A stretch of DNA of 64,000 bases from assembly GCA_002261195.1 (NCBI GenBank), contig MVBO01000002.1, positions 68,920-132,919 on the forward strand. Direction: 5' to 3'. A program made the position numbers and the translations under genes. Shown here one piece after another: positions 44,205 to 55,939 of this stretch (the stretch's first letter is position 1; each line of letters starts with the position of its first letter). The notes beneath the pieces were generated by a model, which did no database searches, was not told the origin of the DNA, and was given only the letters and a program-made list of their open reading frames with translations. This stretch comes from Bifiguratus adelaidae (taxonomy: Eukaryota > Mucoromycota > Endogonomycetes > Endogonales).

Positions 44205-47200
44205 ATGACTTCAACTTTACCCCATGAACATGCGAATGCACCATCGACAGAGGGATATATGACGCAGGAGACACCTATTGTTCATTCACAAGCATCCTAT
44301 GACAAGTCCCCAAGGCCTCACCCTTCATTGAGGGAAGACCCTTCGATGCACTCGCGTACGCCGAGTAATGGCTCTATGGGGATGGCGAATGGCCATGATC
44401 ACAAGCCTATGGCTAGCCCCGCTTCACCCACTCGTCGTCCATTATTGCCATCACCTCGCGCGGACTTCGCCCATGTTCCCTCTTCCAATGCCTATTATCA
44501 ACGGTCCTACCCGCAGTCGCAAGCTCAGTCTCATGCTCATTCTCATCCAAAACATGTCCACAATATCCTTCCATATCCGTCTCCCTCGCATCGATTGTAT
44601 AGTGAATCATCTCATCACCATCATCCCAGCTCTATGGCTCCTCGGGATCCGTCCGGAACATGGCATCCCTCCCCTCCGACATCAACGCCTTCGTATAATT
44701 ATTCCGGGTCACAATTGCCCCCTTTGAACTCTGCCTACACCTCCCATCATCAACGGCGGCCTTCAGGACACGGTCCTTCGCCGTCGTCACCGACAAAGCA
44801 TCACATGACATCGCCGTTGATAGAGGGACGGCGACCAGCTTATCACACCGGTCCTCCTAGCGGCCCACCCAATGGCCAGGCGCCTTCAGAGTACCATGGA
44901 CACAGTGGATATCCGGATGCAAGAATGAACGTTTATACTCCCCGTTCGTCTGCTGGATCGGCCCCCGTGCAGCATTCTCCACGCATGGAGGGTGACGGGG
45001 CCTATCGGGTGAACGAGCATGCCCATCCGCCTCCTGGATCGAGATCACCAAACAAGAGACCCATGGCCTCGCCCAGGGACGAGTACCGGCAAGCACCATA
45101 CTTCATGTCTCCACTGTCCTCTTCTGTGCCGGCATCCTATCACGATCCTTACGCGCATGGGTATCCTGAACAAGCTAATGCAAGGCATCATTTGCCGCTT
45201 CCACATCCGAACCAATCACAACACCCTTATGGACAGTATCCTCCGCAACCGCCACAACCACACAAGTATCATCAGTCGTCGCTACCGCCACTCCAACCGT
45301 CTAAACCACCGCCAAAGCATAGCCAGGTTCCTCCTGCGCCTCGCCCTTTGGCTCAAGCGAGACCCATTGCGCCGAGTGAACCAACAAGCCAAGTACATCA
45401 TCATGCGAGCGAAGAAACCGCGCCGCCGCCTCCGCCCGTTCCGACTAAGTATGCGAAGCGGGTTAAAACCGACAGAAAAGTTCCCATTGCACCCTTGCGA
45501 CGTCGTATCTCCTCAGCAGCCAACAAACCCATAAAAACTATCAAACAGGAAGTGGATGATGACGATGATGCAGACATGTCGGACAAGTCAAGAGGCAGGT
45601 CTCGAGATGACGATACGGAAACGGCTTCGGCCTCTGCGAAAAAGAAGGTAGGTCTTAAGACTGCATCAGGCAACACGTGCTTATTCCTGCATATAGATTC
45701 CACGACCGATGAATTCCTTTTTTGCGTATCGTGCAGACACACAATTGGCCATTCGTCGAGCCAATCCATTGTTAGACAATGGAGAGGTCTCCAAAATCGT
45801 GGCACAAATGTGGCGAACAGAGTCTCAAGAAGTCAAGGCACGATACAAGGTTGTTGCTCAGAAATTGTCTCAAGAGCATAAACAAATGTATCCCGACTAC
45901 AAATACTGTCCAAAGAAGCACTCAAAGAAGCGTGGGCGAAAGGGTCGTCTGGAATACGATGCCAACGGTATCCCCATTGAGTTTTCAGAGGACATGTCAC
46001 CCGGCGCGAGTGGTACACCTGGAGAACAGAGACCGATCCGCGCGAGGACCGAATCTCAGACGGGCGAGGAAGAAGAAATTGATGAGTTGGACGAGGATGA
46101 CGAGGACATGGATAGCGAAATGTACCGTGAAGAATCAGCCCCGCGTGACGCGGGATCTGTCTCATCCCCATCAACACCTGGAGCACGCTCTGTCCCTCCG
46201 CCACCGCAAGCACACACCAAGCCTGAGGCGTCACCCGTTCGACAGAAGCGTAAGTACACCAAACGGGCCAAAACAGTCGCGCACGTGAGTAGCTCTCAGT
46301 TGGAGTCACCACCCACGTCCATGGATGATGAGCCGGAGGACGCTCCTGCCGAGCCCTTTGAGGCGCCTGAGCCACCCATGCCTACGATCGGCGCGCAGCT
46401 GAAGAAGGTCAAGGCGAGCGACGCGCCCCCGCCGGTCGATGAGACTTCGACCTATTCTATCTCCTACTACAAGACGGCGACCAAACCAATGGCCGACTCT
46501 CAGAATGCCTCGTTCCATCTCTATCATCCATCCTTTTCCTATGCCAACGGAACTCCATTGCGCTCCACACACGTCAGAACATCCGAGTCCAGAGCCAGGG
46601 GTCGTCCAAAGCGGGAACCTGCTCACACAGCAGGCCGACTTCGCCAAATAGCACCGATTCCTGACGATGCCGGCGATCATGCCCCAAATTCGACCGAGGA
46701 ACACTCCTATCCGCATTCATCAGCCTCCAGTGAGGTGGCCTTGGTTACCGACGAGGAGGACGATGCAGGACATCATCCTCCCGTCGTCATCCCAACTTTT
46801 GGTGAACCTGTCCGAGCAAAGACACTCACATCTGGTGCAGCTCTCTATCTCGAAAAGTATGGTCTGCTTGGCAAGCCGTCCGAGCAAAAGTGTGTCGAAG
46901 CGTCTGCCGATGGAGGCGTTCAGGAAGCTACCGACAAGGAGGTGAAGCCAATTGAATCGCCGCCGGCATCTTCAAAGAGCCCAAAGATCCAAGCCGAGAA
47001 GCAGGCGACTACCGAGGAACGAGCCACGTCTCCCATTCCCTCCTATCCACCTTCCAAGCGCATTGCTGCTCGAGATGCTGCCATGCACCCACTCAAGGAT
47101 GTCTCCAATCAAGATCAAGTCACACCGGTCGCCTCTCGCATGCACGAAGAGCATACTCCCTTGCCGTCTGGTCTTACGCCCATGGCTCAACCCTTGACGA

Positions 47201-47205
47201 GTTGA
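44205..47205 (+). CDS. large HMG-box transcription factor
   Basis: Two exons (44205-45647, 45697-47205) give about 983 residues. The N-terminal 480 residues are His/Pro/Ser/Gln-rich low complexity. The HMG box starts exactly at exon 2: PRPMNSFFAYRADTQLAIR, then VSKIVAQMWRTESQEVKARY and the QMYPDYKYCPKKHSKKRGRK basic end (~482-560). This is the MATA/Sox-like sequence-specific class. Before it lies IKQE followed by five Asp residues (Lys447), matching a negatively charged SUMO-site consensus. An acidic run (EEEIDELDEDDEDMD) follows the box. Similar boxes occur in fungal sex-determination and Rox1/Ste11-type factors; the specific role is unknown. Confidence 0.88.
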
Positions 47206-47574
47206 CCGTGTGCTACTTTATCTATTCGGGCTTGTTTTGTCATGTTGTCTTAATGTATCACCAAGATGGTAGGGCCAGGCTTGTGTTTTTACCCACCATG
47301 TTCTTTATTTCAGGCGAACAAGTAAAAAGTGAAAATCAGGAACACGTAACGCTTTGAGCACTAATCACCATGGGATTACATATACACAACAAACATGATA
47401 CTTCATAGTGGCCCCTCAAACGACGCGGGGTTCAGAGCCCGAGGAAGCTCGTCGGCTAGGGAACTTGTTGTGTGAATTGTGCGCAAAACTGGCACCATAA
47501 TTCCGACGCCAATTGTATTCACCCTTACGACACCATCAATAACCGATGCCCTTGCATATACCGCCCACTTACCA
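47206..47574. other. convergent 3' spacer
   Basis: Lies between the stop of the HMG-box gene and the 3' end of the small minus-strand gene. A 59-codon minus frame runs through about 47590-47410 and could be a continuation of the small gene in another splice form; no other gene was seen. Confidence 0.35.
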
Positions 47575-47811
47575 TCATTCGGTGTTGCGAAAAACTAGGA
47601 TCCTCATTCACTACGATCTAATCAATCCATGACCCAACCGTGGTTCCAACTCACCTTGATCCATACTCGTCTTTCGACGTCCAAGAGCATGCGGACTGGT
47701 ATCGGTCTCGGTGGCACCGGCTGAATTACGTCGGTTGATACCGAGCATGGCAGCGGCACCACCTGCTCCAAGAGCACCAAAGAGAGCTGCGGCTGTAGCG
47801 GGGGTAGGCAT
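47575..47811 (-). CDS. small hypothetical protein
   Basis: The ATG at 47811 opens an Ala/Gly-rich hydrophobic stretch (ATAAALFGALGAGGAAAMLG) followed by a Ser/Thr-rich basic part with RRNS and GRRKTS, good phosphorylation-type sites. A GTGAGT donor follows MDQ, and an acceptor (GATCCTAG) about 50 nt on gives a short second exon ending VFRNTE, about 60-66 residues in total. Unspliced reading also stops after 66 residues. A strong GTAAGT after this stop suggests an alternative 3' structure. No family recognised. Confidence 0.45.
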
Positions 47812-47964
47812 GTTGATGGTATAGAATTGTTTGCGGAATCAGTTAAAATGGGTCTGTCAAAAAGTTGGGTGCTCTTTTATAACCCCCCACTCTGCCATGG
47901 CTTCTCACGCACTTTTTCGTCTACGGCGTTCACACAATGGGACAGCGTCATGTGGCATGAATCC

Positions 47965-47978
47965 GCCCAACCCTAATC
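47965..47978. promoter_or_regulatory. telobox-like motif
   Basis: AACCCTAATCC lies about 155 bp upstream of the small minus-strand gene start at 47811. It is one of three AACCCTA-type boxes in the window; function is inferred. Confidence 0.3.
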
Positions 47979-48081
47979 CATATATGGGCAAAGCGCTGTC
48001 GTGGGGGGTATTGCACAGTCACAGCTCTCCATTGTTTTGGATATATATATTGACTTGTATAATACAAAGCTATAGACAAAA

Positions 48082-51000
48082 CTATTCCAAAAAGCTCGAA
48101 ACATGGCTTGTACCCATCACATCCCCATTGCTGGCAAGGAAAAAGGAGGAATCGCCCTCCAATCCGAGATCTGTGTCCCAGGCGGGCCCCATGTTGCTAA
48201 ACGACACAAATTCGCTACCCGGACTCTGATAGTGTTCTCGCGCGCGTTGTATAACTCGAGATGGAGACTGCATGATGGGCGATCGATCGAAAATAAAGCT
48301 GCTATCCACTTGCAATAGTCTGCCAGTGCTCGTAGGCTCACTCGGCCGGATGCTGGTGCGTCGTACGGGGGAGATGTTCATTTCGTGATTCATGGCGGCG
48401 AGATGAAGCAGGTCTACTTCGTCTGACTCGTCACTGCTGTAACCATTGGAACGCGTTATTATCGCTGATTGACTTCTGGTGGCTGTGCCTGGAGTCATGG
48501 AAGGTCCACTTCGTGTAGGCGTTGTGCACAGGTCCCACATTCGTGTTGCCGTGCGTGGAGTTGAGGGAAGTGCGGAATTGATGGTGAGGCGATGAGATCG
48601 TGGAGAGGAAGGCGAAATGGAGGACAAGGTTGGTGTCGCTGGGTGCGCCTGGATATCGACGTCACTGTTATCGAGCTCCTCGTCGCTACTGAACGGATTG
48701 TCGTACACATGCACAACTCGTTCTGCCTTTGGCGATGCCGAATACACTTCCCGGGCACGTGTCTTGCCACTCCTGCGGTAGAATGTTGTTTGAGCGAGAG
48801 GTTTCCGTCTTCGAGCACCCTTCTTGCGTTTTGAAAGATATTCCTCAACTGTGCCCGTGCACTTTGGACAATAGTATTCGTCATCTCCAATTAACTTTTT
48901 CGTCAGGCCAAGACACGCCATATGGAGCCATGCCTCGCAACGATCACATTGAACCATGGAACCTTCATCCTCTTGCGAATTGCAGATGCAATCAATAATA
49001 GCGTCATTCTCACCATCGTCCTCTTCGTCCTCTTCGACAAATTCGCCTTCATCGCTTTGAGACTCTGACACTGTTTCGATATCCGACTCGTCTTTTCTTT
49101 TGGCCCGCGCACTCCTGAAGCGTTCTTTACGTCCGCAAGATGACTCATGTCGACTGAGGGAGAGTATTTCCTCAAACATTTTGCCGCAATGCGGACAACT
49201 TTTGGTAGCTGATCACACGAAATCAATAACGGCCGATATACATGCATTTCGAACTTACCTTCATCATCTTCGCCCATACTCAATCCAGATTGTGCAACCA
49301 GCTGAGCAAGAATGCTCTCATTGTCTCCTTCTGGCATGTCGGAGAGCAGCAGCGACGTATCTTCCCAATCCGCAAAACTCGAATCCGGTAGCTCGCGGCT
49401 GTTGAGTGATTGGCGATGGGATTTTGCGCGCTTGCGCTTCTCCTCCTTAGAGCTCCTGGCTGAGCTTTCGCTAAGCAGCGCTCTTCCTTTACGTGAGTGT
49501 AGTTGAGATCGCTTTTTTCCGCCATTCAGCAGTTCTTCATCGTCATAAAAAGTCTTGGGTGGAAGTATGCGCTGTCCGGGACTTAGGAAAGGACTGTGGC
49601 CACTGGCTTCGAAACCTTTGCGTGTTTTGCCAATTCGACGGCGCCGGGAACTTCTGCTCTTGAACGACACACCGAATAGAGTGCTATGCGAGAACGTGAG
49701 ATGTTGTTGAGGATTATCCCACAGTCCCTTTCCGCAGCCGACTACCTGGCCCCAGCCGCGCTTTCGCTGAGGCTGATATCGGTAAGGCTCTCTATCCCAC
49801 AGACCAAAGTGATCGCCACGCCTTGAGGGATTGTTCTCAGGCGCGGTTGGCAGGGCAGGACGACAACGGGACGAGCTTGAAGGTTTGTCGTCCTCTAACG
49901 TTCCAAATCGCTGTTGTATGGATGGTGATTTGAAGACCTTTCTTTTAGCGGCTTGCAGTCGCTGCCGTAGAATCGCGCTCAGTGTGGTGATATTATCCTT
50001 GCTCGAATTTTGCGCGTCTAAGTGAACAGAGAACGCTCGTGCTCGTTTTATCAAGGCATTGGCCCAAAGAGTATCGCACGTTCGATATAAGCGTGGGCGA
50101 GGTGGTATAGACGTAAATTGCGTCAGGTTCATGGTGGTGAAGCCGTTGGGTTGGATCTTGTATCGATCAGCTATGGGCCCATGACGTTGCCGGATGATTG
50201 CTTGATTGAATAATGAAACCGTATCTGCATGCTTGCCAGGCGGTTCGTGTCGGACTTTCCGATATCGGCGAGCTGTGATGGGCGAACGGAATACAAGTCG
50301 CTTTTTCTCAGACGCATAGCTCTGGTGGGCGGCCGGCTTTTCATGTGGTTTAGAAAGAATAGGAGCAAAGTCGTCGGACACGTTGTTTTGGAATCGTGAA
50401 ACTTGTGATAGTTGTTGTGGCACAAACGAAGCCTTGTTTGTATGATTGAAGTCGGAGTTCATGGAAATCTCCGCTCGTCGTTTCTCCACCGATTCAACTT
50501 GCTCCTTCGTTAGGGGTATTACAGACGGCCGTTCGTTCGACTGCAACTCCGCAAGGGCCATTCGGCTTGTGCGTTCTTTAACGTTGTTCATGTTGTCAAT
50601 CGTCATGGCCATTGTGCGATTCTCCTTGCTTCGACGATCCACATTTGCCTCTGCTCCTCCCGGCGCCGAAGTTGACTTTACGTGCTTGAAGTTTCCATGC
50701 GTTGAAATCGCCCTGGCGAGACATTCTTTGGCACCTTGTGAGGATAAGGATGGTGTAGATGCACGCTTCTGAAGGGTTTCACCTCGCATACGCGGTTCTC
50801 CAGGTGATACGAAGGGTACAAACTTTAGTGTAGAAGAGCTGCGCACTTTGCCACCTGAGTTTTTTGGTCGTGATTTCGTCAAGGATGGATTGATTTCCTC
50901 CGGCGGGCCCTTGCGATAAAGGCTTTCGTCAGGATTTCTCCGCTGCTTCTTTTCTTGTATGTCCACGTTGTGTATATCAAGCGATACTTGCGTGTATGCA

Positions 51001-51540
51001 GGTGAATTGTTCGCAGAGATCATATCGGATTGCGCCTGAGTACCGTCATGTCGCCGCTTCAACCTAGCGTTCGGATTCAAGTTGTTTGAGGTGCTAACGG
51101 TTACCGTAGACACTTTGGCCATATAGCCCTGCGCAGCTTTGTTGACTTTGTATTTATGCTGCACATTGTCCCCATGTGTGGTGTCTGATGATATAGATGC
51201 AGTGGTGATGTTGGCTTTGCTCTTGAGCATATCCACCTTCTTGACAGTCCCACTGGACAAGCTAGAAAGAAAGCGACAAGGTGAAAAAGTGAGTAAACGA
51301 GAAAAAGAATATTAATTAATTCAGGAACGACGCTAGCGAAGACGGCCGGCAGCGATGTGTTTAAGGGTCAACAAGGCCTAGTAGAGAGTCCAGAGACACC
51401 TCCATCCACTGCCGCTGCCCAATAGAGTGGAACGGAAGGTTGACTTACTTTTGCGATTGCGAGGTTAGCTTGGACTTGTTGGACAAAGGGAGGTTGTTTT
51501 GTTGGTTGCTATTGTATCGTGCGCTGACGGAGGTCTCCAT
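48082..51540 (-). CDS. PHD-finger nuclear protein with C2HC finger
   Basis: Exons 51540-51449, 51261-49259 and 49208-48082 give about 1,073 residues. The first 690 residues are basic, Ser-rich and mostly disordered. At ~700 a C2HC-type finger (CPHCGKMFEEILSLSRHESSC) straddles the start of the last exon. An acidic stretch leads to a PHD finger at ~767-815: CICNSQEDEGSMVQCDRC, then WLHMACLG and YYCPKC (C4HC3 order). PHD fingers of this type bind methylated histone H3 tails. The remaining ~260 residues are Ser/Thr/Pro-rich. No SET, JmjC or acetyltransferase domain is present, so it is probably a chromatin reader or complex subunit. No closer identity was recognised. Confidence 0.85.
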
Positions 51541-52477
51541 GGTTGTCGTATGTTCGAGTATAGATTTGAAGTGAAGAGTTCTTTAAACAAGCACGTCACA
51601 CCTTGACCATGCGTAGAACAGAGATGAGTGTTGAATGAGGATTCCTTTTTCTCGCTTTCTGACCTTTTGTTTTCGTCGTTGCGATAGTACTGAGACGATC
51701 GACTGTCGATGCGAAGAATACAATTAGAAAAGCTGTTGTACCCTTCGTGAAGCGACAGCTGCTGATAAGAAGATTTCTTTATGGCGCTATATCAGAAATT
51801 GTATGTTGAGGCGTAGACAGGTTATCACCGAGGCTGACGAGCTTGCAGCCTCGACGTTCGATAAGATACAATGACGACGGTGCGGTACCAATTAGAGAAA
51901 AACTTCAAAACGTAACACACGTCAAGAGGAGCCTAGGAGAAAGAGAGAACACCCAGGAAAATCTCACACCGGCACTACACCAAAATTTCAGAGCAGTCCT
52001 ATCGTCATGTCACACTGTCCCCTATCCCCTTACGAAATTTGCATATCGTGGCCCCTCGTATGCAACTCAGGTCGAGTATATGATGCGTAAGTATCCGCAT
52101 GGGCGGTCTTTACTCGCAGAGACCAATGGATAGTATAGACATACGAATGACGCGAAAAGAAGGTCAACTTGAGTATTGTAGCACTGATCGCGAGCCAGAC
52201 CATGTTCTATCGGTCCATTTAGTAAGATAGTGGGCATGTGGTCGCCAAAGGAGCCACCTAGTATTCGGGCCTGACGACGCGACTCATCGAAGACGCGTTG
52301 CGCGCGTTTGTCCTGATTTGGAACGCGCGTATCCTCATTTCCGAAATTTTCAAAAGCTCAACGGTGTATGAAGAAATTGGCTAATAAAGGTGCGATTGAA
52401 ACAAAACTGAAAACTTTTTAGTCTACAAACAGTGTGCAGTAGATATGCACATGCAGTAAAGCGATAGGCCTCTTCAA
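51541..52477. other. intergenic region between PHD gene and PUB1
   Basis: Holds the upstream region of the PHD gene and the 3' flank of PUB1. A 96-codon plus frame (51843-52133) has no ATG-supported family features and is not called. No RNA gene was found. Confidence 0.45.
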
Positions 52478-53886
52478 TTACGGCCCAAAATTGTTTGGGT
52501 TTCCAGCCCTAGGAGCCCCGACCATGTGGGTAAACTGTGGGAGGTGATGTTGATGGGGAGCAACTTGATGTTGATGTGGGTGTGCCTGCGCATGAGGAAT
52601 GTGACCTGCCTGCTGAGGAGTCCACATTTGATGGTGCGCTTGATGTGGCATGCCTTGATGCGCGGCACCAAAAGCAAATGCTGGGAATGGGTGAGCGCCT
52701 ACCGCTGCTTGCATCTGCCAACCCTCCGGAGTACGATCCTTGCCCCAGGAAAGCTTTGCCGGTCTGCCGTGAATTGGTACGCCTTGAAGCGTAACAATTG
52801 CCATGGCAGCATTCTCATGAGTGTCCATCTTGACAAATGCAAAACCACGGTCGGCTTGCAGGCGGATTTCATGAACATATCCCAGGCTTTGGAAGAGGGT
52901 AAGGAGATCTTGTTGCGTCGTCTGGGGAGGTATGTTGCCAATGTAAACCGTAGTAATGTATTGCGGCATTTGTTGGACCACAGCTTCGTAAGGGAGGACT
53001 TGACCGGGAGCCATGATAGGAACTTGTCCAGCCATACCGCCGCCGTGATTCTTTTGTGTCGCCCAATTGCATCTTATCGCCCTTGAACCGAGCCATTCGC
53101 CGTTCATGGTCGCGATAGCTTGCTCCGCGTCAGCCTTTTCTCTGAAGGCGACAAATCCGAAGCCACGAGACTTTCCAGAGTGTACATCCCACATGACATG
53201 CGCGTCACTCATACTCTTGAACGAAGCGAAAGCTTTTGCGAGAACGTCATTATTAACTTCAGGGCTCAAGTCACCGACAAATATATGAAAGTGATTAGAA
53301 GTATCTTCCTTTTGGCTTGCTGACGCCCAATTTACGCGAATATCCTAAGAAAATCTTCAGAAGGGTGGACGTATGGGCAAGAGATTGATCTACGTACGTG
53401 ATTGAAGAGTTTCTTGCCGTTAAGGGTTGATAGAGCCTGCTCCGCCCCGCGAGCCTCGGTAAACTCCACAAAACCGTAATTTATCGGTGTGTGAAACTAT
53501 AGGTCGACCCTATTAGCACAGCACAAGGATCGGATTGTACTTCCGCAGCACTTACATATTGACCAGGCCTTTTCAACTATCCACAAGAAGGAACGTTAGT
53601 ATTTGGTGGAACAACGTGTACGTCTCGACATGTAGATTGCCAAGCGCGTTCCGGAACTCACCGCTTTATCCGGTATGACTTTAACACTCTCAACAACGCC
53701 GGCTGTACTGAATAACTCTTGCAGCATGAGGTCGGTAACCCGCGGATCTAAATTTCCAACATAAACCGTCTTTGTTGGATCATTGGGAGGGTTTTGCTGG
53801 TGCTGTTGCATCTGAGCCTGTGTAGGCTGCTGCATAGTCGCCGGTGGTTGTGACTGGCTTTGTTGTGATGGTTTGTTTTGATGCAT
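52478..53886 (-). CDS. PUB1: RNA-binding protein Pub1/TIA-1 (three RRMs)
   Basis: Binds U-rich mRNA elements, stabilises transcripts and enters stress granules. Exons 53886-53662, 53576-53556 (a 21-nt microexon), 53496-53398 and 53344-52478 give about 403 residues. A Gln-rich N-terminus precedes RRM1 (KTVYVGNLDPRVTDLMLQEL, YGFVEF), RRM2 (HIFVGDLSPEVNNDVLAKAF, SRGFGFVAF) and RRM3 (TTVYIGNIPPQTTQQDLLTL, RGFAFVKM). RNP1/RNP2 aromatic residues are kept in all three. The tail is His/Gln/Pro-rich, prion-like. The microexon encodes LKRPGQY inside RRM1 and keeps frame. Confidence 0.93.
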
Positions 53887-54322
53887 CAGGTACAAAGAAA
53901 TCGTAGCACGAAGTGATATATTACGTTCGAAAGAGATGCGGGGTACTAGTACTTCTATGCGTGTCGAGAACGGATATGAGGAGCACAACGGATCTCCAGG
54001 AAGCCAGGTGTAAGATTAAGCGTGGTATAACTGGCTTGGAGTGATGAGAAACGCGGCTCGCCTAAGCGTTCTAAAACTACCAGAGAACTGAAACAGGAGA
54101 ATGAACAGACACTGACACTACAGAGCACAAAGAAACTTCAAACACAGACTGAAAACGAAAAAGTAAAACGAAAGGAGACGCCTGTCCGTCCTTTCAACGA
54201 CCTTGTGAACAGCGTTTGGCACTAGACCCTTTGGAAAGATGTTCAAATTCTGGTCTCTGGCTCCGGATTGGGTGAGAATCATTGGAGTGTGACGTCACGA
54301 AAAGTATATTCCATGTGAAGCT
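53887..54322. other. intergenic spacer / PUB1 promoter and leader
   Basis: Upstream region of PUB1 on the minus strand with purine-rich plus-strand runs, then the 3' flank of mL38. No gene was seen. Confidence 0.45.
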
Positions 54323-55774
54323 TCATACACGGACATATTTGCGTATCTTGCGTCCAGTTTCATCAACGTAGGGATCTATCCTTGGTAGTCTACCGTAGTG
54401 TGGTTCCTTCTCTTTCAGTATGTCGGTGTATACGCTGCTTGTGGCCGGACTCCAAACTTGTCTAAAGAATGTCACACCAACTGGCTGCAATTTGTGGGTT
54501 TCGGCAAATGTGCCGAGGTCAAATCGCTCCCTTGATTGTGGACGGTTCGCAATGTCCAGCTCCAATTGACCATCACCATTTTGCTGATATACAATGACTG
54601 TATATCTGTGATATTTGGTACCCCTTTGCGGATGAGGCGGTATGTAGGAGAGAAGAGTGTTGTTATCAGAGACATTGACTCCGGGGGATGTGGTGGAAAG
54701 TGGGACGTTGGCACTGATTTGGACGCGGATTAACACTAGTCAACGTGAAGGCAAAGGCGTACAAACTTACACTAGCCAGTGACAATATTGTTGATAGGTG
54801 CGATTCTCTTGATCTGGTGAATCTGTAATCACATAGTCAGCCTGATACTGCTACTCTTTGCTCTCTGCTAATACTTGCCTGCATCAATCATGACTATGGT
54901 GTACAATTTGGTGTCCTCATGGAAATTTGTAATGGAAAGCACTGGTGCATCCAATGTCTGGAAGGCAAAAAAGCACTTCAATATACACAACTTCCGTCAC
55001 TCAAATCAATGGCACCCACATCCTCCGTTTTCAAAAAGACACCGGGCTCAGTAGAAGAATCATCCTTGAAAAACAAGTTTACTTCCACTGAAGGATCGAA
55101 CGAAGGTTTGAGCAGGTCAGGAATGACCCGCATTTGAGTAACACGCTCCATAAGCTTGCTTTTTGGTTGACGCGAGAAGTGACGATGCTTCAAGAATCTG
55201 TACACAGGTTGTGACATGTCAACTGAAAGAAAAAACATTTCATGAGCTTAGGATATCCATGCTTTGCCGAACAACCTACCATAGCCTTGATCGAAACGCC
55301 ATCGAATCTCGGAATCATTGAGATGAGCCTTGACTTCTATATCGTTCTTGAGGCCAGTAAGAGTAGCCAATTGAGCCTTCTGCGCCGTAGACGGTGAAGA
55401 AACTATGGCACAACATGTCAGATCGCAACGTCGACCGCGCTGCCTCTATAGGTACATACCCTTCTTTAGCTTGGCCAACTCCTTTCCAACACTCTGAAGC
55501 TTCGTCAAACGCTCAGCTTTATCCGCAGCAATGACCTTTAGTGCCTCATCAAATGCCGGATTAACGCCGAGGGCTGGAGCCGGATACTTCGGCGCTGTAT
55601 CTGCAGTTGCGATGCCTCTCCGAATGCATTGCCGTTGCGAAGCGATCTAACCGAAAACAACGGTTTCGAGTCACTCAAGCTGTTTCTTTCTCTTTAACTA
55701 ATACAAAATCATCAACTTACCGCCATTCTTCGGCTACTGGTCCGAATAGAGGACATTCGCTGTAAAATCACCAT
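54323..55774 (-). CDS. MRPL35: mitochondrial large ribosomal subunit protein mL38
   Basis: Mitoribosomal protein with a PEBP-like fold. Several short exons. Exon 1 (from the ATG at 55774, VILQRMSSIRTSSRRMA) is a typical presequence, followed by a coil (EALKVIAADKAERLTKLQSV). Then come WRFDQGYVDMSQPVYRFL and the PEBP-like part (TDILKEKEPHYGRLPRIDPYV, RKYVRV at the end; YTIVMIDAD and ANVPLSTTSPGVNV earlier). The TLLSYIPPHPQRGTKYHRY block is the PEBP GxPPxG-like strand. Order and ends match Mrpl35/mL38 of yeast. Exact limits of the middle exons were not all worked out. Confidence 0.85.
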
Positions 55775-55939
55775 GTTGTACCTCTCGCTTGTTCGTCTCT
55801 TTTAAGAGAACACAAAAAAAATTTCGATCCGATACGAATTCTGAAATTCGTACATTCAGAAGCCAAATCATGGTTTGATAGACTGCTGGATATGAATCTA
55901 CAGGAGCTCGTACACTGTAATATACGTTTACGTTGGTTG

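Noticed and set aside
51843-52133. 96-codon plus frame
   Set aside because: No ATG-supported start, no motif, irregular composition; lies in promoter sequence.
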